Source of the DNA: Cellulomonas sp. ES6
Lineage (GTDB): Bacteria > Actinomycetota > Actinomycetes > Actinomycetales > Cellulomonadaceae
Length of the DNA stretch: 64,000 nucleotides
NCBI RefSeq assembly: GCF_030053835.1
Contig: NZ_CP125655.1
Coordinates: 2,914,001 to 2,978,000, forward strand
Direction of reading: 5' to 3'
Position 1 is the stretch's first letter; the number at the start of each line of letters is the position of its first letter. This document shows positions 7,949 to 16,449 of this stretch, piece after piece. Position numbers and translations under genes: made by a program. Below the pieces are notes generated by a model. That model saw only the letters and a program-made list of their open reading frames with translations, searched no databases and had not been told where the DNA came from.

Positions 7949-8497
7949 TCAGTAGTCGCCCATCACCGCTCGTCGCTGCTGCTCGGGGAACGTCGTCGCG
8001 ACGCTCGACCGCAGTGCCCGCGCGAAGGACGAGCTGGAGACGATCGCGGCCAGCCGTGAGCTGTACGTGCTCCGCCGCAGACCGTCCACGACCTCGGGCA
8101 GCGTGGCGAGCTGCGTGAGGCCGAACGCGGACTGCAGCGCCCGGAGCGTCAGGAGCACGGTCCGGGCGTAGTCGGCGCACCACTCGGGGCCGAACTCCTC
8201 GAACACCCAGACCAGGACGTCCGACGAGGTCTCGGTGAGGAACCGCGCGCTCCCGACGGCCCGCGCGTCGTCCTTCGTCGCGAGGAACACGGCGCCGGCG
8301 TCGCGCTCCGCGAGAGCGACGAGGAGGTAGTGCACGTAGTCCGCGCTCGGCGTGGGCGTGTGGTTCGACGTGACCCTCACGGGCGCGGAGCCTCGGCTCG
8401 TGATGATCTGGTCCTGACCGGACCTGGCTCTGTCCAGCACGGTCCCGAGCTGCGCCCGGGCCTCGGCGACACCCCAGGTCGACTGCATGGTGCGCAT
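7949..8497 (-). CDS. Phd/YefM-like DNA-binding protein with unknown C-terminal domain
   Basis: 182 residues. The first 45 or so (WGVAEARAQLGTVLDRARSG, then QDQIITSRGSAPVRV) match the Phd/YefM antitoxin fold: an AEARAxLxxxLDRxxxG helix, then a VITxxGxPV-type strand. Antitoxins of this family are usually 75-95 residues. Here a predicted helical domain of about 135 residues follows (including TKDDARAVGSARFLTETSSD), which I do not recognise. No toxin gene overlaps or follows: the azoreductase gene converges on it. A TGTACA-containing repeat lies just upstream (8526-8541), as in YefM operators, so autoregulation is likely. An in-frame ATG at 8488 is an alternative start. It could be a stand-alone regulator rather than an antitoxin. 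Confidence 0.7.
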   Translation of the reverse strand: MRTMQSTWGVAEARAQLGTVLDRARSGQDQIITSRGSAPVRVTSNHTPTPSADYVHYLLVALAERDAGAVFLATKDDARAVGSARFLTETSSDVLVWVFEEFGPEWCADYARTVLLTLRALQSAFGLTQLATLPEVVDGLRRSTYSSRLAAIVSSSSFARALRSSVATTFPEQQRRAVMGDY

Positions 8498-8525
8498 GCT
8501 GGGCGGCGCGCGGCGAGGCTGTCAA

Positions 8526-8543
8526 CGTACATCTCTGTACATC
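8526..8543. promoter_or_regulatory. TGTACA-type repeat, probable Phd/YefM-like operator
   Basis: TGTACA at 8536-8541 and CGTACA at 8526-8531 are spaced ten bases apart. Equivalently, the direct repeat GTACATC occurs at 8527-8533 and 8537-8543, and GTACA-TCTC-TGTAC is a perfect dyad. TGTACA is the core hexamer known from yefM-yoeB operators. A possible -10 (TACGTT, 8524-8529, minus strand) overlaps it. Confidence 0.6.
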
Positions 8544-8707
8544 GTGCGAGGTGCGGTGGTCACCGGCGTGATGGCCGAAGCCTTGTCCCGTGCTCACGGG
8601 AGCCGGGAGGCTGACACCGTCCTTGCCGGAGACGTCATCAGCCGCGCGGTCGCGCACAGTGACGACCGTCTGGCGCTCCCGGCTCGCTGCGAGTCAGGGG
8701 AGGAACG

Positions 8708-9070
8708 ATGAGAAGCGTGTTCGGCTGGGTGGCAGGTGCGATGGTGGCCACGCTGGTGGGGTTCGGAGGCCTCGTCGCCACGGACTCGCCCGCGGAGGCT
8801 GCCGGGAACTACGCCCGTTGCACCAACGGAATCACGACCCGGGACTGGACCGGGAAGAACCCCAAGGACTGCACGCCGTCCGGCACGTACTGGTTGTACG
8901 ACGGTGCAGGGAAGCCCCTGATGAAGGTGACGCAGGCGAACCGGACGTCGCCCGTCTGGACGGCAATCAAGCAGGGGTACACGGCCGCCCAGAACTGGTG
9001 CAAGAACAACAGCCTGACGTGCGGTGTCGTCACGGCAGCCGGTGTCGTCATCGTGTCGGGGCTCATCTAG
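8708..9070 (+). CDS. small secreted four-cysteine protein
   Basis: 120 residues. A signal peptide runs to about residue 32 (hydrophobic AGAMVATLVGFGGLVATD, cleavage probably after AEA). The predicted mature part of about 88 residues has four cysteines (ARCTNG, KDCTPS, NWCKNN, LTCGVV), enough for two disulfides, aromatic tracts such as SGTYWLYDGAG, and a hydrophobic C-terminus GVVTAAGVVIVSGLI that could enter a membrane. A strong site, AGGGGAGGA, precedes the ATG. I do not recognise a family. The layout of a leader, compact disulfide body and hydrophobic tail, followed by a small basic two-helix membrane protein, is compatible with a bacteriocin-like pair, but this is inference. The coding sequence is visibly less GC-rich than its surroundings. 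Confidence 0.75.
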   Translation: MRSVFGWVAGAMVATLVGFGGLVATDSPAEAAGNYARCTNGITTRDWTGKNPKDCTPSGTYWLYDGAGKPLMKVTQANRTSPVWTAIKQGYTAAQNWCKNNSLTCGVVTAAGVVIVSGLI

Positions 9071-9101
9071 TCCCGGCAGCGGACCGGAGGCGGGAGGAAT
9101 C

Positions 9102-9299
9102 ATGTCGAGCAGAGTGGCGACGGCGCTGGTCGCGCTGGTGGCGTTCTGGGTCATGTACGTCGTGTTCGCGGTCCTCGGCGGGCGGTTCGACCTCGGAGTC
9201 GCGCTCGTCCTGGCTGTGGGGGCGCTTGCCGTGTCGGTCCTCGACCGCGCGCGGCGCCGGCGTCGGCGCGAGGGGGCGGCAGCGAGACGGGCGGGCTAG
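9102..9299 (+). CDS. small two-helix membrane protein with basic tail
   Basis: 65 residues: two hydrophobic segments (about 5-26, VATALVALVAFWVMYVVFAV; and 31-47, LGVALVLAVGALAVSVL) and then an arginine-rich C-terminus (DRARRRRRREG), which should stay in the cytoplasm. GGGAGGA six bases before the ATG at 9102 decides the start over an upstream in-frame ATG. It lies 31 bases after the secreted-protein gene and before a strong terminator, so the two form a unit. Size, two helices and basic tail resemble immunity proteins of small antibacterial peptides, without any recognisable homology. Confidence 0.65.
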   Translation: MSSRVATALVALVAFWVMYVVFAVLGGRFDLGVALVLAVGALAVSVLDRARRRRRREGAAARRAG

Positions 9300-9340
9300 C
9301 GGCGACGCGGAGCGAGCGCCGAGGACGGGACTCCGCGGAT

Positions 9341-9382
9341 GCACGTCACGGCTCGCCCGGACCTGGGCGGGCCGTGACGTGC
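9341..9382. terminator. strong bidirectional terminator hairpin
   Basis: An 18-base stem (9341-9358 with 9365-9382, arms beginning GCACGTCACGGC and ending GCCGTGACGTGC, one G-T pair) with a 6-base loop. It lies between the convergent membrane-protein and VOC genes. There is no T-run, as usual in actinomycetes. Confidence 0.8.
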
Positions 9383-9403
9383 TGCACCGGCCGGTGCCGG
9401 GGC

Positions 9404-9871
9404 TCATCCCGCGCGCGGCGCCTCCACGTCGACCACCCACGTCACCCCGAACCGGTCGGTGAGCATGCCGAAGCCGGGGCTCCACGGGGACGCCGCGAGG
9501 GGCTCGACGACCTGGCCGCCCGCCGCGAGGCCGTCCCACAGCGGGGTGACCTCGTCGAGCGACCGACCGCGCAGCGACTGGAAGAACGGGCGGTCGGTGA
9601 GGGTCAGGCCGTTCTCGCGCCGGGTGCTGCCGGCCGGCCCGGCCAGGCCCGGGGCCGGCTCGCCGGGGACGTCGTACGCCATGAGCCGCAGGCCGCCCGG
9701 GGTGTCGAGCTGCCCGAACACGAGCCGGTCCGCACCGGGGGCGTCCTGGGGTGCGCCGAGGTCGGCGTACGTCGCGGTGGTGAGGGTGCCGCCGAACACC
9801 GCGCGGTAGTGCTCGAGCGCCTCGCGGGCGGTGCCGCGGAAGTTCAGGTGGGTGGTGGTCGTCAGGGTCAT
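9404..9871 (-). CDS. VOC family protein, PhnB-like
   Basis: 155 residues with the two beta-alpha-beta-beta-beta halves of the glyoxalase/bleomycin-resistance fold. It opens [20 protein letters not shown], contains [20 protein letters not shown] and closes [19 protein letters not shown], typical of the PhnB/DUF1428-like group. Function in this group is mostly unassigned. The ATG at 9871 is chosen because the preceding 18 in-frame codons are arginine-rich and lack homology. It is divergent from the WYL regulator, which may control it. Confidence 0.85.
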   Translation of the reverse strand: MTLTTTTHLNFRGTAREALEHYRAVFGGTLTTATYADLGAPQDAPGADRLVFGQLDTPGGLRLMAYDVPGEPAPGLAGPAGSTRRENGLTLTDRPFFQSLRGRSLDEVTPLWDGLAAGGQVVEPLAASPWSPGFGMLTDRFGVTWVVDVEAPRAG

Positions 9872-9978
9872 CGGGTCCGTCCTTCGCGTGGGTCGGCGGT
9901 CACCGGGGCGGTGCCGTGGCGCCACGGTGGCTCATGTCGCGGACAGGTCGTGTCCTCGATCGCGCGCACACTGGGGGC

Positions 9979-10965
9979 GTGCCCGGGACCGCCACGCGCC
10001 TGCTCGCCCTGCTCTCGCTGCTCCAGTCCCGTCGCGACTGGCCCGGGCAGGTGCTCGCCGACCGCCTCGACGTGACCACCCGGACCGTCCGGCGCGACGT
10101 CGACCGGCTGCGCGAGCTCGGCTACACCATCGCCGCGACGTCGGGCCCCGACGGCGGCTACCGCCTGGCCGCGGGCTCGGAGCTGCCGCCGATGCTGTTC
10201 GACGACGAGCAGGCGGTGGCGGTGGCCGTCGCGCTGCGGCACGTGCCGTCCAGCGGCGTGGACGTCGACGAGGCGGCCGCGCGCGCCCTGGCGACCGTCC
10301 GGCAGGTGATGCCGTCGCGGCTGCGGCACCGCGTCGACGGCATCCGGTTCTCCGGCTCACCGCCCGCGGAGCGGGTCGACCCGGCGGTGCTCGAGGCCGT
10401 CAGCACCGCGACGCGGGAGCGGCGGACGCTGCGGTTCGACTACGCCGGCCGCGCCGACCCGGTGCGGGTGGAGCCGCACGCCGTCGTCGCCCGCGGGGGC
10501 CGCTGGTACCTGCTCGCCTGGCACCCGGGGGCAGCGGGCTGGCGCACCTACCGGCTGGACCGGATGGCGCCGCGGCACCCGGCGGGCGCGCGGTTCGACC
10601 CGCGGCCGGTGCCCACCGGCGACGCCGGCACGTTCCTCGCGGCCCGCGCGCGGGGCCTCGACTCCGGCGTCGACCCCGCGCCGACCCTCGCACCGGACCC
10701 CGACGCCGCCGGAGCCTGGCCCTGCACGGGGGAGGTCCTGCTCGAGCTCCCGGCGGCCGCGGTCGCCCCCTGGCTGGGCGACGGCGTCCTCGTGCCCGTC
10801 TCGGCGACGGCGTGCCGGGTGACGGCGGGGTCGTGGTCGTGGGCCGGGCTGCTCGCGTGGGTGCTGCGGTTCGACGCGCCGTTCACGGTGCTCGGGCCGG
10901 ACGCCTTCGCCGAGGCGACCGCGGCGCTCGCACGGCGGGTGGGGGCAGCGGCGGGCGGTGCGTGA
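9979..10965 (+). CDS. WYL-domain HTH transcriptional regulator (YafY-like)
   Basis: 328 residues. The N-terminal HTH is [20 protein letters not shown], then [20 protein letters not shown] and [16 protein letters not shown]. The WYL ligand domain follows (about 140-220), including [12 protein letters not shown], with a C-terminal extension WCX-like to the end. It probably senses a small molecule or nucleic acid fragment. The GTG is chosen because CACACT (9967-9972) sits six bases before it, the same arrangement as other leaderless genes here. An ATG at 9934 and a GTG at 9916 are alternatives. It is divergent from the VOC gene, an arrangement commonly seen when such regulators control a detoxification enzyme. 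Confidence 0.88.
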   Translation: MPGTATRLLALLSLLQSRRDWPGQVLADRLDVTTRTVRRDVDRLRELGYTIAATSGPDGGYRLAAGSELPPMLFDDEQAVAVAVALRHVPSSGVDVDEAAARALATVRQVMPSRLRHRVDGIRFSGSPPAERVDPAVLEAVSTATRERRTLRFDYAGRADPVRVEPHAVVARGGRWYLLAWHPGAAGWRTYRLDRMAPRHPAGARFDPRPVPTGDAGTFLAARARGLDSGVDPAPTLAPDPDAAGAWPCTGEVLLELPAAAVAPWLGDGVLVPVSATACRVTAGSWSWAGLLAWVLRFDAPFTVLGPDAFAEATAALARRVGAAAGGA

Positions 10966-11147
10966 AGCAGTTCGGATCGCCGAATCTGCGGATCAGGTCC
11001 GCTCAAAGTCCCAGGTCGCGGGGTGGACACGGGAACCCCGCCGCCCGCGAGGGACGATGGTCCCCTCCTGAGCGCGCCCGCGACGGCGATCAGCAGTCCA
11101 CGGCCGGCACGACACCGGACGACCACTGGACACAAGGGGGCCGTGCC

Positions 11148-12782
11148 ATGGGCACGACAGCACCGACAGCACCGCACCGCCGCACGCTCGTCGCCTGGTT
11201 CCGGGACCGGGGCGTCAGCACCAAGATCCTCGCCGCCGTCCTGGTGGCCGCCGCGGTCGGCGCGGCCGTGGGCGTCATGGGCATCGCCGCGCTCGGGCGC
11301 ACGGACCAGGCGACCACCTCGATGTACGAGCAGAGCTTCAAGGGCCTCGAGTACGCCGCCGTCATGCGCCGCGCGACGGCGGAGATGCGGTTCCAGATCG
11401 CGAACCACATGCTCGTGACCGACGACGCCGCGAAGGACGCCGCCGAGCAGAAGATCGACGCGTCGGAGGCCGAGATCCGCGACGCCGCCGCCACGTACGG
11501 CGAGCTGAGGCTCGGCGCGGAGCAGCGCGCGTCGCTCGACGAGTTCGTGACGGGCCTGGACGCCTACGCGGCCGTCCGGGACAACGACCTGCTGCCGGCC
11601 AGCCGGGACCGCGACCTGGCCCGGTTCGTCAAGCTGCGCGACAGCAAGGCGCAGGGCCTGATCGACTCGATGAACGCGAGCGTCACCTCGCTGGTGGACC
11701 ACGAGAGGGAGTCGGCCGCCGCGGCAGCCGACGCCGCCTCCCGGCAGTACCGCAGCAACCGCCTGCAGGTGATCGTGCTGCTCGCCGTCGGCACGGCGCT
11801 GGCGGTCGCCCTCGGCATGGTCGTCGCGCGGTCCATCCGCGGCGGGATCACGCGGGTGCGGGCCGTCGCCGAGGGCATCGCGCGCCGGGACCTGACCGTC
11901 CGGGCCGCGCTCGGCTCCCGCGACGAGCTCGGGCTGATGGGCGAGGCGCTCGACACTGCGATGGACGACCTTGGGCAGGTCGTGGCCACGATCGACGCGT
12001 CGTCGGGCGCGCTGTCGGCGGCGGCCGAGGAGATGTCGGCGACCAGCGGGGAGATCGCCGCGGCGGCGGAGCAGACGTCCGCCCAGGCCGGCGTGGTCGC
12101 GGCGGCGGCCGAGCAGGTGTCCCGCAACGTCCAGACCGTGGCCGCGGGCTCCGAGCAGATGGGCGCCTCCATCCAGGAGATCGCGCAGAACGCGGCGCGC
12201 GCCGCGGAGGTCGCCGACCGCGCGGTCGCCACCGTCGGCTCGACGGCGACGACCATGGCACGGCTCGGCGACGCGAGCCGGCAGATCGGCAACGTGGTCA
12301 AGCTCATCACCAGCATCGCGGAGCAGACCAACCTGCTCGCGCTCAACGCCACCATCGAGGCGGCTCGCGCGGGCGAGGCCGGCAAGGGCTTCGCGGTCGT
12401 CGCGGGAGAGGTCAAGGAGCTCGCGCAGGAGACCGCCAAGGCCACGGGGGACATCGCCCAGCAGGTGGAGGCCATCCAGTCCGAGGCGGGCGGCGCGGAG
12501 GCGGCGATCGACGAGATCAGCGGGATCATCGGGCAGATCAGCGCGTTCCAGGGCACGATCGCGAGCGCCGTGGAGGAGCAGACCTCCACGACGGCGGAGA
12601 TCAACCGGAGCGTCGCCGAGGCGGCCACCGGATCCAGCGAGATCGCCGCGAACATCTCCGGGGTCGCCGACGGCGCGTCGGACACCACGCAGGGGGTCGT
12701 GCAGTCGCGGGACGCCGTGCAGTCGCTCGCCGCCATGTCGGCCGACCTCCGCACGCTCGTCGGCAGCTTCCGGGCGGGCTGA
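11148..12782 (+). CDS. methyl-accepting chemotaxis protein
   Basis: 544 residues. TM1 is at about 26-49, an extracytoplasmic four-helix-bundle sensor domain at 50-205, TM2 at about 207-227, HAMP at 228-280, and the long coiled-coil signalling domain with the conserved hairpin tip [20 protein letters not shown], then [17 protein letters not shown]. It couples an extracellular stimulus to CheA/CheW. AAGGGGG precedes the ATG. No che or flagellar genes are in the window, so the receptor is encoded away from its partners. The signalling half is nearly the same as that of the chemoreceptor at 23581. The sensor halves differ, which suggests paralogues with different ligands. Confidence 0.95.
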   Translation: MGTTAPTAPHRRTLVAWFRDRGVSTKILAAVLVAAAVGAAVGVMGIAALGRTDQATTSMYEQSFKGLEYAAVMRRATAEMRFQIANHMLVTDDAAKDAAEQKIDASEAEIRDAAATYGELRLGAEQRASLDEFVTGLDAYAAVRDNDLLPASRDRDLARFVKLRDSKAQGLIDSMNASVTSLVDHERESAAAAADAASRQYRSNRLQVIVLLAVGTALAVALGMVVARSIRGGITRVRAVAEGIARRDLTVRAALGSRDELGLMGEALDTAMDDLGQVVATIDASSGALSAAAEEMSATSGEIAAAAEQTSAQAGVVAAAAEQVSRNVQTVAAGSEQMGASIQEIAQNAARAAEVADRAVATVGSTATTMARLGDASRQIGNVVKLITSIAEQTNLLALNATIEAARAGEAGKGFAVVAGEVKELAQETAKATGDIAQQVEAIQSEAGGAEAAIDEISGIIGQISAFQGTIASAVEEQTSTTAEINRSVAEAATGSSEIAANISGVADGASDTTQGVVQSRDAVQSLAAMSADLRTLVGSFRAG

Positions 12783-12803
12783 CCGGCGGTCCGGCACGGC
12801 GCC

Positions 12804-12809
12804 TACGCT
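12804..12809 (+). promoter_or_regulatory. -10 box, leaderless promoter
   Basis: TACGCT ends six bases before the GTG at 12816 and no ribosome-binding site is present. Confidence 0.55.
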
Positions 12810-12815
12810 GGCGCC

Positions 12816-13772
12816 GTGCCGGACACCCGCCTGCGCCGCGTCGCCGTCCTGGTGCTCGAGGGCGCCAAGCCGCTGGACGTCGGGATGCCCGCGCAGGTGT
12901 TCACCACCCGGCCGTCGATGCCGTACGAGGTCCGGGTGTGCGGTCCCGCGCCCGGCCTGGTGCGCGGCGGCGACGGCCTGTCGTACCACGTGGCCGACGG
13001 CCTCGACGCGCTGGCGTGGGCGGACGTCGTGTTCATCCCCGGGTACCGGTTCCCGGACCGGGAGGACCCGCCGCCCGCCGTCGTGGCGGCCCTCGTCGCG
13101 GCGCACGAGCGCGGCGCGGACCTGGCGGCGATCTCGACCGGGGCGTTCGCGCTGGCGGCGACCGGGCTGCTGGACGGCCGGCGTGCGACGACGCACTGGC
13201 ACTACACGCGCGCGTTCGCGGCCCGGTACCCCCGCGTGACCGTGGACGAGAACGTGCTGTTCGTCGACGAGGGCAGCCTGCTCACGTCCGCGGGTGCGGC
13301 GTCCGGCCTCGACCTGTGCCTGCACATCATCCGGCGGGACCTCGGCGTCGCGGCGTCGAACCACGCGGCCCGGCGGCTGGTCGCGGCGCCGTACCGCAGC
13401 GGCGGCCAGGCGCAGTACGTGCCGCGCAGCGTGCCCGAGCCCCTGGGCGAGCGGTTCGCCGCGACCCGGGAGTGGGTGCTGCGCCGGCTCGACGCCCCGC
13501 TGACCCTCGAGGTCATGGCGCGGCACGCGGCGGTGTCGCCGCGCACCTTCTCCCGGCGCTTCGTCGACGAGACCGGCTACACGCCGATGCAGTGGGTGCT
13601 GCGGGTGCGCGTGGACGCGGCGCGGGAGCTGCTCGAGCGCTCGCAGCGCTCCGTCGAGCAGGTCGCCGCCGACGTGGGGCTGGGCACCGGCGCGAACCTG
13701 CGGCGGCACTTCCAGCGGGTGCTGGGGACGACCCCGAGCGAGTACCGCCGCACGTTCACGCGCGGCGAGTAG
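12816..13772 (+). CDS. GlxA-type AraC-family regulator with DJ-1/PfpI domain
   Basis: 318 residues. Residues 1-180 form a DJ-1/PfpI (class I amidotransferase-like) domain that probably binds an effector. The nucleophile elbow reads ISTGAFALAATGLL, with serine where catalytic members have cysteine. The C-terminus is a double AraC HTH: LEVMARHAAVSPRTFSRRFV and the second half VEQVAADVGLGTGANLRRHF, then QRVLGTTPSEYRRTF. GlxA-like proteins often activate amine, arginine or aldehyde catabolism. The gene is leaderless by the TACGCT-N6-GTG arrangement. Targets are not evident. It precedes gap by 115 bases but that gene has its own ribosome-binding site. Confidence 0.92.
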   Translation: MPDTRLRRVAVLVLEGAKPLDVGMPAQVFTTRPSMPYEVRVCGPAPGLVRGGDGLSYHVADGLDALAWADVVFIPGYRFPDREDPPPAVVAALVAAHERGADLAAISTGAFALAATGLLDGRRATTHWHYTRAFAARYPRVTVDENVLFVDEGSLLTSAGAASGLDLCLHIIRRDLGVAASNHAARRLVAAPYRSGGQAQYVPRSVPEPLGERFAATREWVLRRLDAPLTLEVMARHAAVSPRTFSRRFVDETGYTPMQWVLRVRVDAARELLERSQRSVEQVAADVGLGTGANLRRHFQRVLGTTPSEYRRTFTRGE

Positions 13773-13887
13773 GGGCCGCGGCCCGGCTGGCGAGATCCGT
13801 GCGGACCGTGGCGCCCCGGCCGCTGTCGGGCGCGCCCCCGCCCCGACAGGCTGGTCGCGACCGATCAGGCACCACCAGGAGGACACC

Positions 13888-14892
13888 ATGACCCGCATCG
13901 CCGTGAACGGCTTCGGCCGCATCGGCCGGAACGTGCTGCGCGCGCTGCTCGAGCGCGGCAGCGACCTCGAGGTCGTCGCCGTCAACGACCTCGCCGAGCC
14001 GGCCGCGCTGGCCCGGCTGCTGGCGTTCGACTCCACCGCCGGCCGGCTCGGCCGGCCCGTCACCGTCGACGGCGACGCGATCGTCGTCGACGGGCACCGC
14101 ATCCGGGTGCTCGCCGAGCGCGAGCCGTCCGCGCTGCCCTGGGCCGAGCTCGGCGTCGAGGTCGTCCTCGAGGCGACCGGGCGGTTCACGTCCGCCGCCG
14201 CGGCCCGCGGGCACCTCGACGCCGGCGCGCGCGTCGTGCTGGTCGGCGCACCGTCCGACGGCGCGGACGTGACGATCGCCTACGGCGTCAACACCGACGC
14301 GTACGACCCGGCCGTCCACACCGTGGTGTCGAACGCCTCGTGCACCACCAACGCCCTGGCCCCGCTCGCCCTCGTCCTCGACCAGCTCGCGGGCATCGAG
14401 CACGGGTTCATGACCACCGTGCACGCCTACACGCAGGAGCAGAACCTGCAGGACGGCCCCCACCGGGACGCCCGCCGGGCGCGGGCGGCAGCGGTCAACA
14501 TCGTCCCGACCACGACGGGCGCCGCGAAGGCCATCGGCCTGGTCCTGCCGCAGCTCGACGGCCGGCTGTCCGGCGACTCGATCCGCGTCCCCGTGCCCGT
14601 CGGCTCGCTGGTCGAGCTGAACGCCACCGTGTCCCGCGACGTCAGCCGCGACGACGTGCTGGCGGCGTACCGGGCCGCGGCGGCGGGGCCGCTCGCGGGG
14701 GTCCTGGAGTACTCGGAGGACCCGCTGGTGTCGTCCGACATCACCGGCGACCCGGCGTCGTCGGTGTTCGACTCGCTCCTGACCCGCGTCGACGGCCGGC
14801 ACGTCAAGGTCGTCGCCTGGTACGACAACGAGTGGGGCTTCTCGAACCGCGTCGTCGACACGCTCGAGCTGCTCGCGCGCTCGCTGGCCTGA
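13888..14892 (+). CDS. gap: glyceraldehyde-3-phosphate dehydrogenase, type I
   Basis: 334 residues. It oxidises glyceraldehyde 3-phosphate to 1,3-bisphosphoglycerate in glycolysis. The Rossmann motif is NGFGRIGRN (7-15), with Asp34 in VAVNDL indicating NAD preference. The active site is SNASCTTN with Cys152, and His179 lies in MTTVHAYTQ. AGGAGG is well placed before the ATG. It stands alone, without pgk or tpiA next to it, so it may be a second copy used under other conditions, possibly linked to the GlxA regulator upstream. A perfect terminator follows directly. Confidence 0.95.
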   Translation: MTRIAVNGFGRIGRNVLRALLERGSDLEVVAVNDLAEPAALARLLAFDSTAGRLGRPVTVDGDAIVVDGHRIRVLAEREPSALPWAELGVEVVLEATGRFTSAAAARGHLDAGARVVLVGAPSDGADVTIAYGVNTDAYDPAVHTVVSNASCTTNALAPLALVLDQLAGIEHGFMTTVHAYTQEQNLQDGPHRDARRARAAAVNIVPTTTGAAKAIGLVLPQLDGRLSGDSIRVPVPVGSLVELNATVSRDVSRDDVLAAYRAAAAGPLAGVLEYSEDPLVSSDITGDPASSVFDSLLTRVDGRHVKVVAWYDNEWGFSNRVVDTLELLARSLA

Positions 14893-14899
14893 CGTCCCG

Positions 14900-14931
14900 G
14901 GCCGCCGGGCGGGAAGCCCCGCCCGGCGGCC
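14900..14931. terminator. terminator hairpin after gap
   Basis: A perfect 14-base stem (14900-14913 with 14918-14931) closing a 4-base loop, between the convergent gap and Ig-like repeat genes. Confidence 0.8.
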
Positions 14932-14955
14932 GCGGACCTCCGCCCGCGGGCCCGC

Positions 14956-16272
14956 TCAGCCGGCCTTGACCGCGGACGTCCGCGCCGAGGTGGACGTGAC
15001 GGTCGTGAACCCGGATCGCGTCACGGTCGCCCGCACCGACACCCGCTTGCCCTTGTCGGACTTCGTCAGCGTGTACGTGGGCTTCGTGGCGCCGGAGATC
15101 GCCCGGCCCTCGCGGAGCCACTGGTACGTGGTCCGGGTGCCCGTGACCGACAGCCGGGGGGCGACCGCCGTGAGCCGTGCGCCGACGCGTGCGGTGCCGC
15201 TGACCTTGGTCGCGGTCGTCACGGTGATGGTGCCGGGCTTCACGGTGGCCGTGGCCCCGGACGTGCGGGTCGCCGTGGTGTACCCGGCCCTCGCTCCGGA
15301 GACCCGGACGCTGAGCGTCGCCCCGCGGTCGGCAGCGGTCAGCGTGTACGTGGACGCGGTCGCGCCGCGGATCGCGGTCCCGGACCGCAGCCACTGGTAC
15401 GTCAGTGCGACGCCGGACGGCGCCCAGGTGCCGGGCTTCGCGGTGAGGGTGCGGCCCACGGCCGCCGTGCCGGAGACGACCGGTGTCGAGGGGGTGAGCG
15501 TGCCCGGGGCCACCGCGGCGGTCGCTGCGGACGGCCAGGTCACGCCGAGGTCCGAGGCGCCGACCCGGATGCTGATCGCCCGGCCGAGGTCGGCGGACGT
15601 GGGCCGGTAGGTCGTCCCCGTCGCCCCCTGGATGGGGGTGCCGTCCCTCAGCCACTGGTAGGTGAGGGGCACCTGCCAGGGGTCCCAGAACCAGGGCGCC
15701 ACGGTGAGGGTGCCGCCGACGACCGGGGTGCCCGTCACCGTCGGTGCCGCCGGAGTGCCTGCGGGGGTCAGGACCGCCCAGTGCGCGGCGGTCCAGGTGC
15801 CGTCGGCGAACGGCTGGTACGTGAGCGCGGCCCACGCCCCGGCGCGCGCCACGTCTGCGGCGGTCGGGGTGTACGTGACGACGCAGGTCAGGGACGCGCC
15901 GGGCTCGACGGGCGCGTCGAGTGCGATGCCTGCGGCCCAGACGTCCCCGTCCCAGCCCCAGAAGGCGCAGTCACCGCCCGTGACCTCCGGCAGGGCGTCC
16001 GTGTCCAGGTACGCCACGAGCGCCGACTCCGGGTCCGGCACGAGGGGTGTCGCGTGCTCGTTGGTCGCGGTGTACGTCCAGGTGACGGGCACCCCGGCCG
16101 CGTAGCTGGTGGCAGGGGCCGCGGTGACCGCCAGGGTGAGCTCGTCGTCCGCGGTCGCGGCCTGCGCTCCGCCGGCGGTGCCCGCCGTCAGCAGGCCGGC
16201 ACCGAGGACGGCCGTGAGGGCGGTGGCTCCGGCTCGCCGGAGCAGCGGACGGGTGAGGGGGACGTGGTGCAC
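14956..16272 (-). CDS. secreted Ig-like repeat protein
   Basis: 438 residues. A Sec signal peptide ends at about GGAQA. An N-terminal DUF11-like domain follows (LTLAVTAAPATSYAAGVPVT, two cysteines in GGDCAFWG and LTCVVTY). Then come three copies of an Ig-like/PKD-type repeat of about 80-90 residues, each carrying TYQWLR-G-x-I-x-GAT-x-x-TY followed by a T-x-x-D-x-G strand (LTYQWLRDGTPIQGATGTTY, LTYQWLRSGTAIRGATASTY, TYQWLREGRAISGATKPTY). Such modules are common spacers in secreted carbohydrate-active or adhesive proteins. No catalytic or cell-wall-anchor domain is present. The GTG is favoured by GGAG six bases upstream. An ATG 42 bases further upstream is possible. Confidence 0.85.
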   Translation of the reverse strand: MHHVPLTRPLLRRAGATALTAVLGAGLLTAGTAGGAQAATADDELTLAVTAAPATSYAAGVPVTWTYTATNEHATPLVPDPESALVAYLDTDALPEVTGGDCAFWGWDGDVWAAGIALDAPVEPGASLTCVVTYTPTAADVARAGAWAALTYQPFADGTWTAAHWAVLTPAGTPAAPTVTGTPVVGGTLTVAPWFWDPWQVPLTYQWLRDGTPIQGATGTTYRPTSADLGRAISIRVGASDLGVTWPSAATAAVAPGTLTPSTPVVSGTAAVGRTLTAKPGTWAPSGVALTYQWLRSGTAIRGATASTYTLTAADRGATLSVRVSGARAGYTTATRTSGATATVKPGTITVTTATKVSGTARVGARLTAVAPRLSVTGTRTTYQWLREGRAISGATKPTYTLTKSDKGKRVSVRATVTRSGFTTVTSTSARTSAVKAG

Positions 16273-16362
16273 GCGGCGCTCCGATTCGGGTCGTGGAGGG
16301 AACGCCCGGAGCATCGGCAGCTGCTGCCGCGGCTGGAGGGGACCTCGGGCCCGGGTCGCGTC

Positions 16363-16425
16363 CGTTCACCCTGATGCCCGAGGCAACCGTCCGTCCGTCC
16401 GGCTCGGGACCCGATCAGGTGAACG
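16363..16425. terminator. long imperfect dyad, probable terminator
   Basis: CGTTCACC-C-TGAT with inner CCCGAG (16363-16382) pairs with CTCGGG and ATCAGGTGAACG (16403-16425), with one bulge. It sits downstream of the leftward GNAT gene and upstream of the Ig-repeat gene. It may terminate the former or regulate the latter. Confidence 0.5.
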
Positions 16426-16449
16426 CGGCCGCGTCCGTCCCGGGGGTGC

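Noticed and set aside
7949..8497. Complete type II toxin-antitoxin locus
   Set aside because: Only an antitoxin-like N-terminus is present. Neighbouring genes are an azoreductase and a secreted polypeptide, neither toxin-like.
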